DNA of 64,000 nucleotides from Rhynochetos jubatus (taxonomy: Eukaryota; Chordata; Aves; Eurypygiformes; Rhynochetidae). The stretch spans positions 137,516,175 to 137,580,174 of the forward strand of contig CM050648.1 of the NCBI GenBank assembly GCA_027574665.1. Direction: 5' to 3'. Position numbers and translations under genes: made by a program. The notes beneath the pieces are model-generated. The model was not told the DNA's origin. It did not search any database and worked only from the letters and a program-made list of their open reading frames with translations. This document shows positions 14,301 to 28,800 of the stretch, piece after piece (position 1 is the stretch's first letter; every line of letters begins with the position of its first letter).

Positions 14301-16816
14301 TGGACAGCGGTCCAGCCCCACGCTTATCAGTGGTGCTGAAACAGCATAGGATTTGCTATTCCAAATCCAGCGGTTTACATTATGGATTGTCTGACATGTT
14401 CTGTAATCTGCTGGAGATTCCAAAATCTTCAGCTACAGATTTAATTTATTCATTTTTATGTATTTGGACTTTTTTCCACTTTGGTGAAAGCAGACTTGTT
14501 TTTCTGCACTCTGGTGTCAGAAGTTTATGAAGCACGCACAGACATGTATACCATATGTACCCACTGATCCTGAGGCTCAAGCATCATCTTTTCTGAATTC
14601 CCCTTATTCTGTTGTATACTATATTTCCTTCATGAACTATTAATCTGCAAGTGATATTTTTATAAACCAGTATGTTATCTAGGAGAATAAACACAAACAT
14701 TTAGACAGAGCTTCTTAAGCAGTATCTCTGTGTGAGTGATGTGAAAGCTGTGTTTTGAATGGCTGAGTATCAGAAGAGAACAGGGAAAGAACTTGTTTTG
14801 AAACTCCCTGGTTCAGATTAGATTTCTTCCAGGGTAGGCTGAAGTTCTGTGAATCATTTAGAATCTGTTATTTAAGCCCTTATTTATGAAAAGGTTTCAG
14901 CGAATTAGAAAAGGTCAAAAGTTAAGGCTAATCAGCCTGTTTTAAGTGATATGATTTTAAAAAAGTGTTTTAAAAATAAAAAAAAAAAGTCAGAAAAGTG
15001 GAGTTCATTTTTCTGACACCTTATAAGGCTTGGGTGTGGAAGTGGTGAGTGTCAAAAGCATTATTTAAAATCAGTACATCAGACAGCCTCAATCAAGGTA
15101 GGTCAGTGCAGTCTGGATATGCTACTATGCTAATAGTCATGGTCCACAGTAGACTGGAAAGTTGGACTGTGAGGTGGCTTGCTGTCAGGCTAGAACAAAT
15201 GGGTTCTGCAGGCATCTGTCATAGATTTGCTGCCTAATAATAAAATTATTTTCATTAATATCCTGGATCTGTTAATATCTGTTCCAGCCCTGTTTTCTGG
15301 GAGGCATCCACATCAGAACTGTATCTGAATCTGTCAGTTCACTTACTTTTGTCTCAAAGCAAGGAGAAAAAGGTCCTGAAAGTAGCCTGCTTTATTACAG
15401 CATCAAATAAAAGCATCCAGCTTGTTCTGTTTATTTATGAATGTTTGTATGTACTGTAATACTCAGTCCATCCCTCAGAAAACTAGCTGGATAGCTTGTT
15501 GTATTATCAACTGCCTACTGTACCTCTCCCAACACAAATTAGGACTTACTCCTTTAAAGCCTTGGGAATATAACATGCTCAGTCTGCTTTTAGAATACGC
15601 CAAGATCCAGAATCAATAAGCTGTGTCCAGAAATTCAGTGACTTAAATCCTATGTTCCAGTTTAGTTGCAGGACCTGCTGGCAAGTTTGAGGCGGTGTAT
15701 GTAACTGCAGTTCATCCAATAGTGCTTAAACTCCTTCTCTCTGTGTTAGATGTGCCAGTCACCAAGCTGACTTGAAGGCCATAATAGTTATTTTCGTACA
15801 GCAACTCTTGTTCTTTAGCGTGTCGTGGTACAACATTTATAACTCCTCTCTCAACACTCATTCTTAGAATTCTATTTTGCAGCCACACCACTTCATGTGC
15901 TCACTTATGAGCAAAGGAAGACCCAAAGTTCTCACCCACCCTCAACAAAATAGAGTAAGACTGTTCATAAGAGTGAGAAATATTTGTATCTGCTTAGGAA
16001 CCAACCACACAAGCATCACATTAGACTAGAATCATTAAATAATTAAGGCTGGAAAGGACATCAGGAGGTCTGTAGTCCAGTCTCCTGTTCAGAGCAGGTT
16101 CAACCATCAGGTCAGTCAAAGTTACTCAGGGGTTTATAGACAAGACCCTCAAAAACCTGTTCTATGTTGGTTCTGCTGTGTGAGATGTTGGAACAGCTGA
16201 TCTGGAGAAGTCTCTTCCAACCTAAATTACTGTGATTCAGATTTCCGTATACTCTTTTGTGCTTAAGTATTTCTAGTAAATGTTAGCCTGGGGGCATCTC
16301 AGTTTTTTAGCACCAATTTAAAACCCAATCTCCAGTATGGGTATACAGAAAACTTCATGGTTTTAAATATCACATTAATATTTGTAGTAATTATTACTGA
16401 AGCATTACAGTTTGTGTCTGAACGCTACACCCTTTCTTTTTTAGAAATGGCAGGCCTGTAGACTAAAAGGGGAGCTGAAACATCCCAAGGTTAGTTAAAC
16501 TTTATTTCTTCTTTTCTATTCAAGGTTGGTGACTTCGCTGCTGGAGTATTTTATGTTCTTAGTAAGGAATTTTGGCTAGCAATCCTCCTTTTTAACTGTT
16601 AAAATTTTTCAGAAGTAAATAGAAGCATAGGCTTTGAGAGAACATGAGTCTTTTGAATCCAGTGCCAAGTATTTGAAGGGAATCCCTTATGTAGTCCCTT
16701 TAACAAATGGATCAACAGTGGCCAGAGGGTTTGAGATCCAAGCTGAAAAGGGAAATCGAGCTGTAGTTGAAACAAATATTTTTAATACGCATGCCTGTTT
16801 TCAAAGAAAAAAACAA

Positions 16817-16860
<44 letters not shown>

Positions 16861-19800
16861 ACCCCGCCCTGAAAAACGGGAGATCTTTATGTGCATCAGT
16901 CACACAAAGCAACAGTATGCACACAATCACTGGCTCCACTCTCTCTTTTGAATGCTAAAGTCTTTTTTCCTTTCTTTCAGACCATAATCTGGTTTAGGAA
17001 CACCAGTGCATAACATACACTGAGATAATGAGTAGCTGGGATGGCCAGAATCTGTCTGACAGTTATGCATCCAGATGAAGTTGTGGTTTCTTCTGAGTGT
17101 CTGTCTTAAAGCAGATTCTGTAGTAGCAACCCAGAGGAGTTGGACTTGTGGGTTTATCTGAAAACTTTAGATGGCCCGCAGCTGCACTGTGGTAACCAAA
17201 GTATAGTTTATTAGTAAAAAATGTAACTGTCTTATATTTTCATATGTGTCATAATGATTGATATGGATGCAAAGAATGCTGTGCAATCAGATCAAATTCT
17301 TCCATCACTGTTCATAACTACTGTTTGTGTCTACACAGAAGAATAAGAGAGAAAGATTACTAGCAGGAGAAGAAATAAGTTTCTAACAAACGTTGTGTTT
17401 GCATTTTTCACTTTCTTTTCCAGGAAGAACTTGAGTGGGGTCGATCAAATTCTATTCACATCAAGAAAGTCAGAGAGGTACAATGAACTAGATCATTTTT
17501 GTAAACAGGAGTTAATTTTCCCTATTTTCTGCAAATGTTAAGATCTTGGATAAGGCCAAGATTATTATCTATCAATATATAGTTTTATTTTTCCTTTAAA
17601 TAAACTGAATTTTTAGGCTTTGGGATTTTTTTTTTTTTTGGGGTGGGAGAGATGGTACTATTTAAATTTGTCAGAGAATATCAGGACTCCAAGTTCGATT
17701 TAAGATCAGACAGAAATTTTATCAACTGTGGTCATTGTGAGGAAACATTGGGCAGCATTTCCCTCTTGGCTCCTCTCAGTTGGTTGCAGAGACCCCATTT
17801 ATATAGGTTTCAAAGAAAGGAAAGGGGTGAGGACAATCTTTGCAATGTTAACAAAGCCCCGTGTGCATTCTTGTGAAGAATGGACCTCAGAGAATCATTT
17901 ATGTGTTAATAAGGAAAATTACCCATGCCTGGGAGGGACAGACTCTTAAGTAGCTTAACTGCCACAGTTGACACTATGGAGAGATGGCCGGTGGTGGGTG
18001 GCACGTCCAGAATTATCTTAGCTCAGAAGTCGGGGTTGGAAACAGTCACAGGCTGCTAACTTTTAGACAAAAGGAATTTGCTTAAACTTCTTAGCCAGAC
18101 CTACCAAATCTTCATAGTTTTTGGTGTTACATTATTAACTATTTAACAGATTCTTAATATTTTTTAAGATACCTCCAACTAATTCTATAGGTCCGCTCAG
18201 AAAAACAGGCTGGGATGTGACTGCTGTCTGTTGACCCAACTTTTGTCTTACAGTTAGGATAATTTTAAGCAAATAGAGTTATTTAATAAGGACTGAAAAT
18301 TTGTAGGGCTTTGTTGCTAACATTACTGTATTGATTAGTAAAAGCTCTACATTACCAAAGGGCTTCAAGCTTAATGTGATAGTTGAGAGGGGAAGTAAGC
18401 AGAACTTCTGAATAACTGTGACTGGCAAAGCATGGCCTTGCCCATTATTCCAGCCGGTCACACCTTTGGCATGAGCAATGTAGGGCCTGTGTTCAAAAAA
18501 ACATAGGGGAGAAAAAGATGCTTTTCATAGTAAGCAACCATTGGATCAGAAATGCCAATAGTTTTTTAGCTTGTGTGCCTGATATCAAGGGGCATGGAAA
18601 AAGGGAGAAAAGCAAATAGTGTAAAACTGGAGAGCTGAAGGATCGGTTTTATGTGATAGCCTCCTGGGTAGTTGGTGTTCTCTTGGCCCGATTTCAGATA
18701 ATTCAGGAATAGAGTGTGAATGACACACAAGAGTTCAGGAGTTCAGACTGAACACCTAAACTAACCCTTTCTGAGACAACTTTGGGGGTGTTTTTCTTTA
18801 CCACGCTTTCAGATAACAATGTTAGTTCTTGTGTGCAATTGGATATGCAGAACTGAGGCAGCCACACAGAATGGTTTCTGATTAAGGGTAGTTGTTCTGA
18901 AAGGAAAATAACAGCAGCTTTAGTATCCTAAAACTGCCATCAGCAGCAAGGAAAATGTAGATGTGAAGCAGTTGAACGGACTGTGCTTTTCTACATTTGC
19001 TCCAAAATCCACTGGGGCAATGAAGGCATTCACTGTGGTCCCAACACCAGTGGCTGCTTATGGAAGCTTCTTGGAAATGCATAGGATTGAAAGCTTAAAG
19101 GAGCATGTTCAGCTGTAGGGCATACCTTTGATCGCATTTAAATTCATTGGGGTTGTCTGCTGAACTGAGGGTGCAACATGCGTGGTCACTGCTACAGTTG
19201 GGTACAGAAGTCCAGGTTGGAAAACGAGTCACTGTACTGAAATGATTTTCTGGAGGGGAGATGCTAAGCAGTGTATTAGGTGAAGTGCGTACTAGTGTCA
19301 CCTAAAAAGGAAAGGGTGTACACCCACTTACTTTTTTTACTACTAGACTTTACTTTTAACTTGTGGGTGGCTTTGATCTGTTTAGTATGTAACTTAAAGT
19401 TCAAATTTCAGGTGGCAGAGTTATTTCACAACTTGAGCAAGCGAGTCAGTGCATTTAACATGTACGTTAATTCTCAACCACCTGCTATGGATCAGGAATT
19501 TGTATACAAACAACGCTTCATTTTGCAGGTAATGCTCTATTGACTCTTCAGGTGAGAGCCATTATTCACAAAATTTATAACTAGGTTTTTATATACTAGT
19601 ACGGATGAACTAGTGTTACACCTGTGTTTCAAAATTCTCTCTAGATTTTGAGTGCAGCTGAAAAAAAAGTAATTTTTTGACTACTTAGAAGGACAACTAA
19701 TGTTACTTTTAATGGTTCAGAATTCACATGAAGTTGGTACTGTGGCTGTCCCTTCACTTTTGACGGTTCATCAAAATAAAATCAAGGTATACTGAGATGA

Positions 19801-22800
19801 ATTAAGCTGCATATTTAGACTAATTTTCATTAAAGTCATAAAAATACTCCAAAGAAGGATAGTTTGTGCTGGAAGTCTAAGAACCAACAGTTTCGGAAAA
19901 AAAAGTTTTCACTTGATTTGAGTGCTCTGCATGGATCACCACTGGCTTGGTTAGTTATGAGGGGTGGCAGGGGGGTGGGGGTGGAAATTAGATGTCTTTC
20001 GGCTATTGTGAATGTGTCAAATTTCTGATAAAATTTCTTGTCTTACTTGGACTGATGAGGAGCAATTTTAGTTTCACGGACCTATTTATCATTTCAGTGG
20101 CAATTGGTTTAACTGTATAAGCAGTGCATTTTTCAGAGCTGAATTGTTTAATACTGTAAGATGCAACATGAATCATGTACAGGTTTCATGTAGCTATTTT
20201 ATGTGAATTTGTTAAAAATTGAGGCTCTTGATATCAGGGCTAACAACTATAGTTTTTGTAGAGCAAGCCTGCATACAAAATTATTAAAATGTTATAAAAA
20301 TGTTCCAGAAGTTGAACTCTTTTCATGAAAGTAGGTTTCTAAGGATTTTCGTGAGTTAACGTTTAGACTGAACTGACAGTAATTCCTGGGAAGAGACAGG
20401 AAAAAAATCTTCATATGGAGATCTCTTGGTATCTCTTCGTGTTGCTAGTGTATCTCTTTTCAAAAAACTGAATATAATCTGCTGTGTTTTACAAAGTATT
20501 TTCTTACGTTCAGGTTGTGATAGCTGGGGCTTTCTATCCAAACTACTTTACTTTTGGAAAATGTGATGAAGAAATCGCTGTGAGAGACCTTGCTGGCAAA
20601 GATCCAAAAACCACTGTAATGGTATGTTAAGAAGGTGAATGACAGTAAAGAATCAAGTAATAAAAATATGTAGTGTTTGGGTGGTATTTTCAAGTTTTGC
20701 TCTGTCTTGGGCAAGGACAGAAATAATTACGTACTCTGATCCTCACTTGGTAAGTTGTCTTCTCTCTCATCTCCCTTTCTTCCAGTATATAATAAACATT
20801 GTGTGGGTGGGCAATTTTAGAAGAATTCCTACTGAGGGCTGCCTCTGTGCTTTTGATTGCTCATCTTGCACAGGCAAACAACCTTTATGAAACTAACAAA
20901 AGATTTGAAAAATGGAACAGGACTGTCAAGGGTACTTTTTAGTGAGTATTTATGAAATGTGTCATTGCAACTTGAACGTTACTTTCTTGTAATCTCCTAC
21001 TTGATAGTGCATGGCATAGATGCTTGTTGTTTAAGACTACTTGGGTATTGCACTCTGCTTTCTTTTTATCATCATCTTTTAGAAACAGTTTTTAATCTGA
21101 TTGAATAATAGCAAGTTTGAAATGGGTGTGTTGATTTGCAGAATGGTACACAGTCTAAACTAGGAAGATGTTCAGTGTATCTGAACTAGGTATAACGTGT
21201 AAAAATAACCATGACCTATGCTTAAAGAAAAAAACCCTACAGACCAGTGAGCCTCAAAAGAACAGACTGGGATTGACACAAGAGAAAATAATTAGATGAA
21301 GAGGTAGGAGAGAAACTCAAAAATCTTACTGATAAAGAATGTATTCATGCTTTACTGCTTATTCAAGAAGAGAGGCTAGTTCTGTACTGAAGGAGACTGC
21401 TGGCATGACAATAGGTGTGCACAGATACATTTGTGTATGTTTTGAAGTTTCTGACATTGTTTCAGGATATAAAAGCAAAAACAAGTCCTGTTTAACAGAT
21501 TTGACTTCATCTTGTGGAATAGAGACAGGATTAGTCTTGCCACAGAAACACTGATTTAGATTAAACTGTTAGATCTAAGCAGCTATTTACTTTTAATGTA
21601 TGTAATTTTTGATCTGCTCAGGGATCAACGCTTGTTATCTTGAAGAATGAAGTAGCTGTTGTGTCTTCATCAGTGTAAAAGATATTCCTGGGCACAAGTG
21701 CTGCAAGTTCCTTACGCTCTCAGTTTGAGAGACTATTCTTCTAGCTCCATGATGCTACTAATGGTGTGTGCCAAAGATACAGAAGGCAGTTATTCCTCCC
21801 ACTCTCTGGTGTCTCTAAATCATCTTGTCTTGAGGCAGTTTCTGCAGTCTGATCTTGACCGTATTTTTGACCAGCAGCTGATCTTAGTAATGTAACTTGA
21901 AGGCCTATGAAGATTTTCTAAAAATAATCTGTTCTTTCCTGTCTAAGATTGAGAAGAATGCACGGTTGTATAGCCTTTGAAAAACAGTTCAAAATCCAGA
22001 AGTTTGAACTTGCTAGTTAGGAGTTCTGTGGTTCTGTTACTAAAGCAAGATCTACTATGAGAGATTGAGTAAGGAAAAGGTAGAGAAATAGCTATCTGGC
22101 TACAATGGCATATGAATAGTTGTGAAACTACAGCCTTAAACTGATGTAAATTAGTGCTACTGGAGTCTTGCTTTGCTTCTGACAGCACATGTCCTTCTCT
22201 TATGTTGGATCTTGTCTGCCTCCCGAGTGAGTCGGGTGTTTAAAGTAGGAGAAGGCTGTTCTGTTGCTTTGTAGAGTTAGTTTTCAAGCTAGTTTAGTTA
22301 ACAGAATTTGTGAAACACCTCTCTTGTTGCCTTGGTCATACATGTTAAAGTCATAATCCATTAAACTTAACTATATACATTCTATAGACTCCACAGTACT
22401 TAACATTATGCAACCCATCTACTTAACTAGAAGGCTATTCTTAACAGAATGCCTTTGAAAAGGTGTTGCGACTCCAGTGAATTCAGTAATTTGTAGTGGT
22501 TTCAGGATTAAAACCCAAGAAGAATAACGAAGTCATTTAATAATTCAATTTGGAAGAGATCTCATGAAGTCATCTAGTCTGATAAAGTCAAGGCAGGATT
22601 AGTAGGGAATTGAGACCATGTTGCTTAGGCCTTTGTCCACTCCACTTGAGTCTGGAAAAAGCTATGAGGATGCAGATTCTGCAGCTTCCCATGGGATCCC
22701 ACCTACTAGTTCCCCAAATTGTGCTGTCCTAGACCTCAGGATGTGTATTCTGCTGCTTGTCTTCCTCATTCTCCTCAGGGTCTTGAGTTCCTCTTTCCTG

Positions 22801-25800
22801 GTTGCACTGGTCCAGGCTGATGTTGATTATCAATTCCATAACAACTTCTACATTGTTCAGTAATAGCAGATCCAGAAGAGCCATGTTTGGCTCATGGGCA
22901 GTGTTAGGAAGTTACTTTCAACACCCTTCAGAAATCTAGGAGCTCATGTCCTGCCCTTCTAAGGGGTTATCAGGGATTTGAACCCCTCTAAGATGCAGGG
23001 TCTGTGATCTGGAGGCGTCTGCAAGTTGAAAAAGATCATCTGCTCCATCCTGAGCGATGCTCTGTCACAAATTCCCACCTCGGTGTTACCCTTACTGACC
23101 TCTTCTCTTATCCTGGCCCACACAAGCTGGGTTGTCCCACTGTCTACTTCATGTTGGTGCACCTTACATTTGACCTGCTCTTCCACACAGGGAAGACCAG
23201 GAGATGCCCTTTGTCATCCCTAAGCAACAAGTGTCCATCTGTAAGTGCTGTCCAGTTGTGCAAGCTGTCCCGCCATACCCCAGTAACCAAATACATGGTA
23301 GTTCTGCCCAGGCCACACAGGGCTGTAGCTCCTCCTGTGTCCCAGCCTGTGCACACTGCCTAGGATGTCATTCCCACGGTGGACGAGGAAGCATAGCAAT
23401 TCATTACTTTTCTGTTACAAGGAAAAAGAGGAATAGTAGACAGCTTCTAGGAAAGATTATCAAAGAAATTTATATAATTACAAATGAAGCGGCTTCATTT
23501 ATAGTTAGAGGAAAAAACCCACTTACCTACTGGTTTGAGGCAGTAGGGCAGCATTTTGAGATTTTTTGAATAACATGTTTGGAATTTTTTGGGGTCTAGA
23601 TTGTGTATCATTATTGCAGCTCAGGTGAAGAAGAAAGCAAACTGTTTAGGTAAATTTAATAATGCATTAAAATAATTGAATGTATCCATATTTGACTTCT
23701 TAACAGCTGAAGAATATCCCTCCCTATGGATATTTATACCACAAACAGTTGCAGTCACTGTTTAGACAGTGTGGGCAAGTAAAATCTATTGCCTATGATG
23801 GATCAAAGTAAGTATAAAATACATCACGTATCCTGCCTTTCTCATGTTCTCAATTATGAATCTAATAATCAATCTCTTCTTGTCAGTGCTTCACTGACAA
23901 AAAGAGCTTATTTCTTCCCATCTCTTTGGAGTCAGTAATTTATTTTTAATGTATTGGCTACAGAAAGAAAGGTGGGTTTGAAGTTTGATACACATTGGTT
24001 GGAATAACAATAGATAAACTAGCTGAGTTCATCTGTTTTGTCACTTCTGTTATCTTATCAGTAGAACTTAACTGCAGCAGATGTGTCTGTATTTATTTGT
24101 AACCTGTATACTGAATTTAGCTCATTTCTGCAGTAGGATGGCTTTGCACAAAATGTATGTGACTGGCTATTTTAGCTAAGCTGGCTAACTTTGGACTGCA
24201 ACTCCCCAAAGCAGAATTCATGTAGCCTTTCTTCTGACTTTTCCAGGTTTTAATTCCTATTCACATGTATTTTCACATCCTTTCTTCTTGTATTAAATGT
24301 GCTTAGACAATTTGGTACGTGCTTGTGAGTGGGGAAAGTTTTCTTATAGCCATCACCATAATTAAAGTTTTAAGATGCATAAGAGCAGTAGGCCAAGCCT
24401 GTGGGGAACATGCTGTTCAGTGCTGGCCTGCTAAGACAGACGGGGAAGAAATGAGGGCTTTTGTGGGTTTTCTGTTGTATTTTGTTTCCTCATCAAGTAT
24501 TTATTGCAATTTGATTTGGTGGGGTTTTTCTGAACAGGGCTTTTGTGGAGTTCTCCCATAACCCGATGGAGAGCTTTAAGATTCTTCCTGCAGTGTATCT
24601 GTCAGTCAAGATGTCACAGCTGAAAATTCCTCTGGAGCTGAATGTTCATTATCCACATGATATTGAAAGGCAGTTGCAAGATGTGAAACATGCAAGTGTG
24701 GGATCTCTAAGGTAATTGTAGTGCGTACGGAAAACAGGTGTCTTTGCAGTGTGAAGTTGAAATGAGGTTTGTAGGATTCAGTGAGAATTTCCTTGGAAAT
24801 GGCATAGAATCACAGAACGGTTTGAGTTGGAAGGGACCTTAAAGCCCATCCAGTTCCAACCCCCCTGCCATGGGCAGGGACAGCCTCCACTAGACAGGAA
24901 GGCAGAAATGAACTGGAAAGGTTAAAGTGTAGGTGAATGATTGACTTCTAGTTGATTGTACTTAGTTTTTAATGAAACTCTTTAGCAGTTTCACTGTGCC
25001 CAAAACAGGACTTAATCTTTGTGAAAATTAATTCTTGAGAAACTTGAGAAACTCAAGAAAGAAGTCTCCTAGGCTGGAAGACTAATTTTAGATTTCTTAA
25101 ATTTTGTCAATTAAAAGTAGTCTTTTTTATATATATGTATTGGGGGGAAAAAAAGCCACAAAGATATGCTGAGTGCATCTTTGAGCTGTAGCGTACTCAA
25201 TTTATTTAAAAAAAAAAAAAGCCTAGAAGGCATGCCATAGCAAAAAGCCTTACAACCTTATTTCTTTGGGTTTCTAATGAATAGATGGCACAGTTGCTTC
25301 TTGGTGTGTGTATTTCTGTATTTGGTCATAGTGGAATTCAAACAGTTTCTCTGTAGTATTTTGGCTCTGCATGGTCATTTTACATTCTAATTGAATTAAT
25401 ATGTATCTAAATCCAAGTCATTAAGTACATAAATGTGCCCTAGGGACACCTGGGGAAACGAAAGCAAAAAATGGCAAACTCTGGAGTTTTTGTGAGTGAA
25501 GTATTTAGCATCTTTATTCCATAAACTTTTTAGAGTAAATGTGGACTGTCAAAAGCAGACAGTGGAGCCTGTGGAAATTACATTTGGTACTTTACACCAG
25601 TCAAAGATGATCCCAGACCGTCTTCTGTCCATCAAGATAACAGAGGTAGGAATGTTCTAACATCTGCAGTAGTTTATATCTAATACCGCTACCTAGATAG
25701 CTTTGCAGAAATTAATATCTGACAAGCTTACATGGAAAGAATGGGTACTAATAATGTTTTTAGTACAGTGGTATCTGATATAGAGATATAGAGAATATTC

Positions 25801-28800
25801 TTGGTCTAATTTTTAGTAGTTCATTGTTAAACAGTACTTGCCTGTCACTTGCCAAAATTTGTGAGATTTGCTTGCGGTAAGTCTTAGCTGGAAGCAGGCA
25901 TAAATGTAAAGAGGATCAATGGGAGAGGCAGAATATTTGTGTATGCTGTGGAAATCAAGATCAGTAGGTATTTAGGTCATTTACCTGGTTATTATTAACT
26001 AGCAGTTTTCTTCAGAAACTGTAGATGTGAGAAATGAGATGAATTAATAGTATTCCATGCTCATTTGGAAAAATATTGCATGCATAGAAGCTAGTGTGTA
26101 AGGGGAAAATTATATATAAATATTTCTGAGTTTTGAAGCTGAGAATATTTTAGTCTTGTGTTAACTATCATCTTAACAAATTGACTGATAGCAATGTATA
26201 TGCTGCTGAAATAAAAATATCCAAACCACTGAGCTAGTGGAAATGATAGGCTGAAGTATTAAAACAGCTCTTGATCGTAGTGACGGGTTGTGCAAGTGCA
26301 GAAAAGAACATTTTCTTCATTTTATTCAGCCAAGTCTCTTGGCTCAGAAATGTTCATGGATTTTATCAGGCACATTCCAATCACATAGCTAGCTATGTTA
26401 CTTCTGTTTAACACATCAGCTTCTATGATCCTATGTATTGTAAGTAAAGATTCTTTTTTTATCACAAGCGCTTGATACAAGATTGGAAATGGCATTTGAG
26501 TTCAGTAACGCCACCTGAGAAGATGAGTTATTTCATTCAATTTGATTTAAATAGTGGTGTGTTCTTTTCAGTTTCCTAAAGGATGGCTAACCATAACAGT
26601 AACGATGCTGATTTGCTGATGGGTGTTCTTTCACTAATAACGAAAGTGCACTGTATGTATCTAATCAGCTGTATACCCTGTATTTTCTGTAGGTTAATTT
26701 GGTGTAGAAAAATGGAAGCAGTCTCTTAATTTTCTGTATTTTAGTAATGTTTATATCAGGGTCTGTTTAGATGAAAAGTGCACTGCAGTTGCACAGCAAA
26801 TGTACATTTTTAAATAACATCTAATTATGAGAGAAATGCTTCACTGCAGTATGAGAACATTTCTGTGTGTTGGGAGTGCTTTCATGTATCTTGCTCAGAT
26901 GTGTGTTGTATTTGATGTAGAAGAATAAAATAACATGAAATCTGATAATGTCTGATTTTTACACTTTTAGGTAGTGGAAGTTGGACACTTCTGGGGTTAC
27001 AGGATAGATGAAAAAAATAGGACTGTACTTCAGGCTCTAACTGATGAAATTAACTACCAAAACCTGATGGATTTGGCAGTGTCTCCACATCCGGAGTTGA
27101 TTTGTCTGGCACCATTCACTCATCTGGAATACAGAGGATACTGTAGAGCTCGTATCCTGTATGTCTGTAGAGATTTTGCTGAGGTACGGTAATACGTTAT
27201 GTCATATTGCATTTGGTAGGACGTAATTGGGTTAACAATCTTGGAGCTATGGGTTGTTTTTTACAAAGCACTTTGTTCATGATAATTGTAAATATTCCAG
27301 TAAAGGATCTGCACAACTAGAACTAAAATTAAACCTTAATAGAATGTTGCCAGAGTAGATGAATGAGTGTTTTTCCAGAATACAGGAATATTTCAGTATT
27401 AAATCAAGAGACTGTTTTTGATACAGTAAAGTGTCTTGTGCTGAACAAGAGTGAAGCAAAATAGAGACTAAAACCTCCAGCATCTTTGATCTCAGCATTC
27501 CTTACCACATTTGCATTGCTGGCAGCAACCCCATCACATCCTCTTCAGATGGATCTCACTATATTAACGAAGAGGGAGTTTCTTGCCCCCACTGTTTTGG
27601 CAGTTTTCAGTCACTCATGGCCAGTTCATCTAAGCTTGTTCCTCTGCCAGTGTTTCTTCCCCTGGTTTACATGGGTTTTCTTTTCCTTGTCTTTCCCCTC
27701 CAGTTTCCGCCTGTCATTTTCTTCACGGGCTTTGTTTTGCTAATTGAAGCAAGATGCGCTCTTTCCCATCTCACACACTACACTGACTCTCTTTGCCTGG
27801 TCTCCATCTCACTCCTCTGTGGTTTTGACCTCAGTTTTCTGAGGAAAATTGTGCATGCTCCAGTACTTGCAGTTCGACCTTTGCTTATGCAGTGATGCTA
27901 GTATGCCTCTTCCAACGCAGTGCTTCTCCTCTGCATTCCAAACCATTTCATGTGGCACGTGCCACGTTTGCCTTATCAGGGCTTTTTTTGCATGGGCCAC
28001 CTCTTGGCATCTTACAGTTCTGTCTCCATGGTAACTGCCAGCTAATTAGAATTTATAAATAATAATGGAGCATTTGTAGAAGAAATTGTTAAAAATTTGA
28101 AAGGATGTGATCTTTTGCTTCATACCATTTGGTTCTCCCTGTTCTTGTTCAGTTCTCAGGTCCATTCAGTGTGATCTTTTATCGGGTCAGTGTTCAAGTT
28201 GCAGAGTTCCATATCATCAGCAAATTGATCAGAATGTTTTGGCTTTTCGAGCCAAGACCAGTAATGGAAATTAGTGCCACAGGTCAAGATGGGTTTTCAT
28301 TTTTCAGGCCAGTACTTCTCAGTAGTTAAGGACAGATTTTTTTGAGAGATTGGCTTTTTTACAGACTGTTCCTCTTTTGAATTTCTTGATTTCTTAACAT
28401 AGCTGTGTGTCACCACCAGAGAGTTAATCCTGAACATTGTCATATGTTTAAAGTAGTGGAAAACTAGTGAATAACAGTGCTAATCTCATCACTTTTTCTT
28501 TTTCTTTTATAAACAGTCGCCCTATCCATGTTAACGTTTGCTTATCTAAATGCATTTATTAGGTAATATCCAGAGGAGGCCACGAAGATGCTCCAAGGTC
28601 TGGAGCAGCTCTGTTATGGGGACAGGCTGGGAGAGTTGGGCTTGTTCAGCCTGGAGAAGAGAAGGCTCCAGGGAGACCTGATAGCACCTTCCAGTGCCTG
28701 AAGGGGCTGACAAGGAAGCTGGGGGGGACTTTTTACAAGGGTCTGTAGTGACAGGACAAGGGGTAATGGGTTTAAATTGAAAGCAGGGAGATTTAGATTG

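Larger units (their letters stand above)
13445..16444 (+). other. TDRD9 intron 11
   Basis: About 3 kb. It contains a perfect-stem hairpin at 14272-14298 and a tail-to-tail pair of CR1 ends at 16029-16245. The rest is not recognised. Confidence 0.55.

Noticed and set aside
16634-16958. ORFs with poly-His-Thr or poly-Cys-Val runs
   Set aside because: Products of the (AC)n microsatellite.
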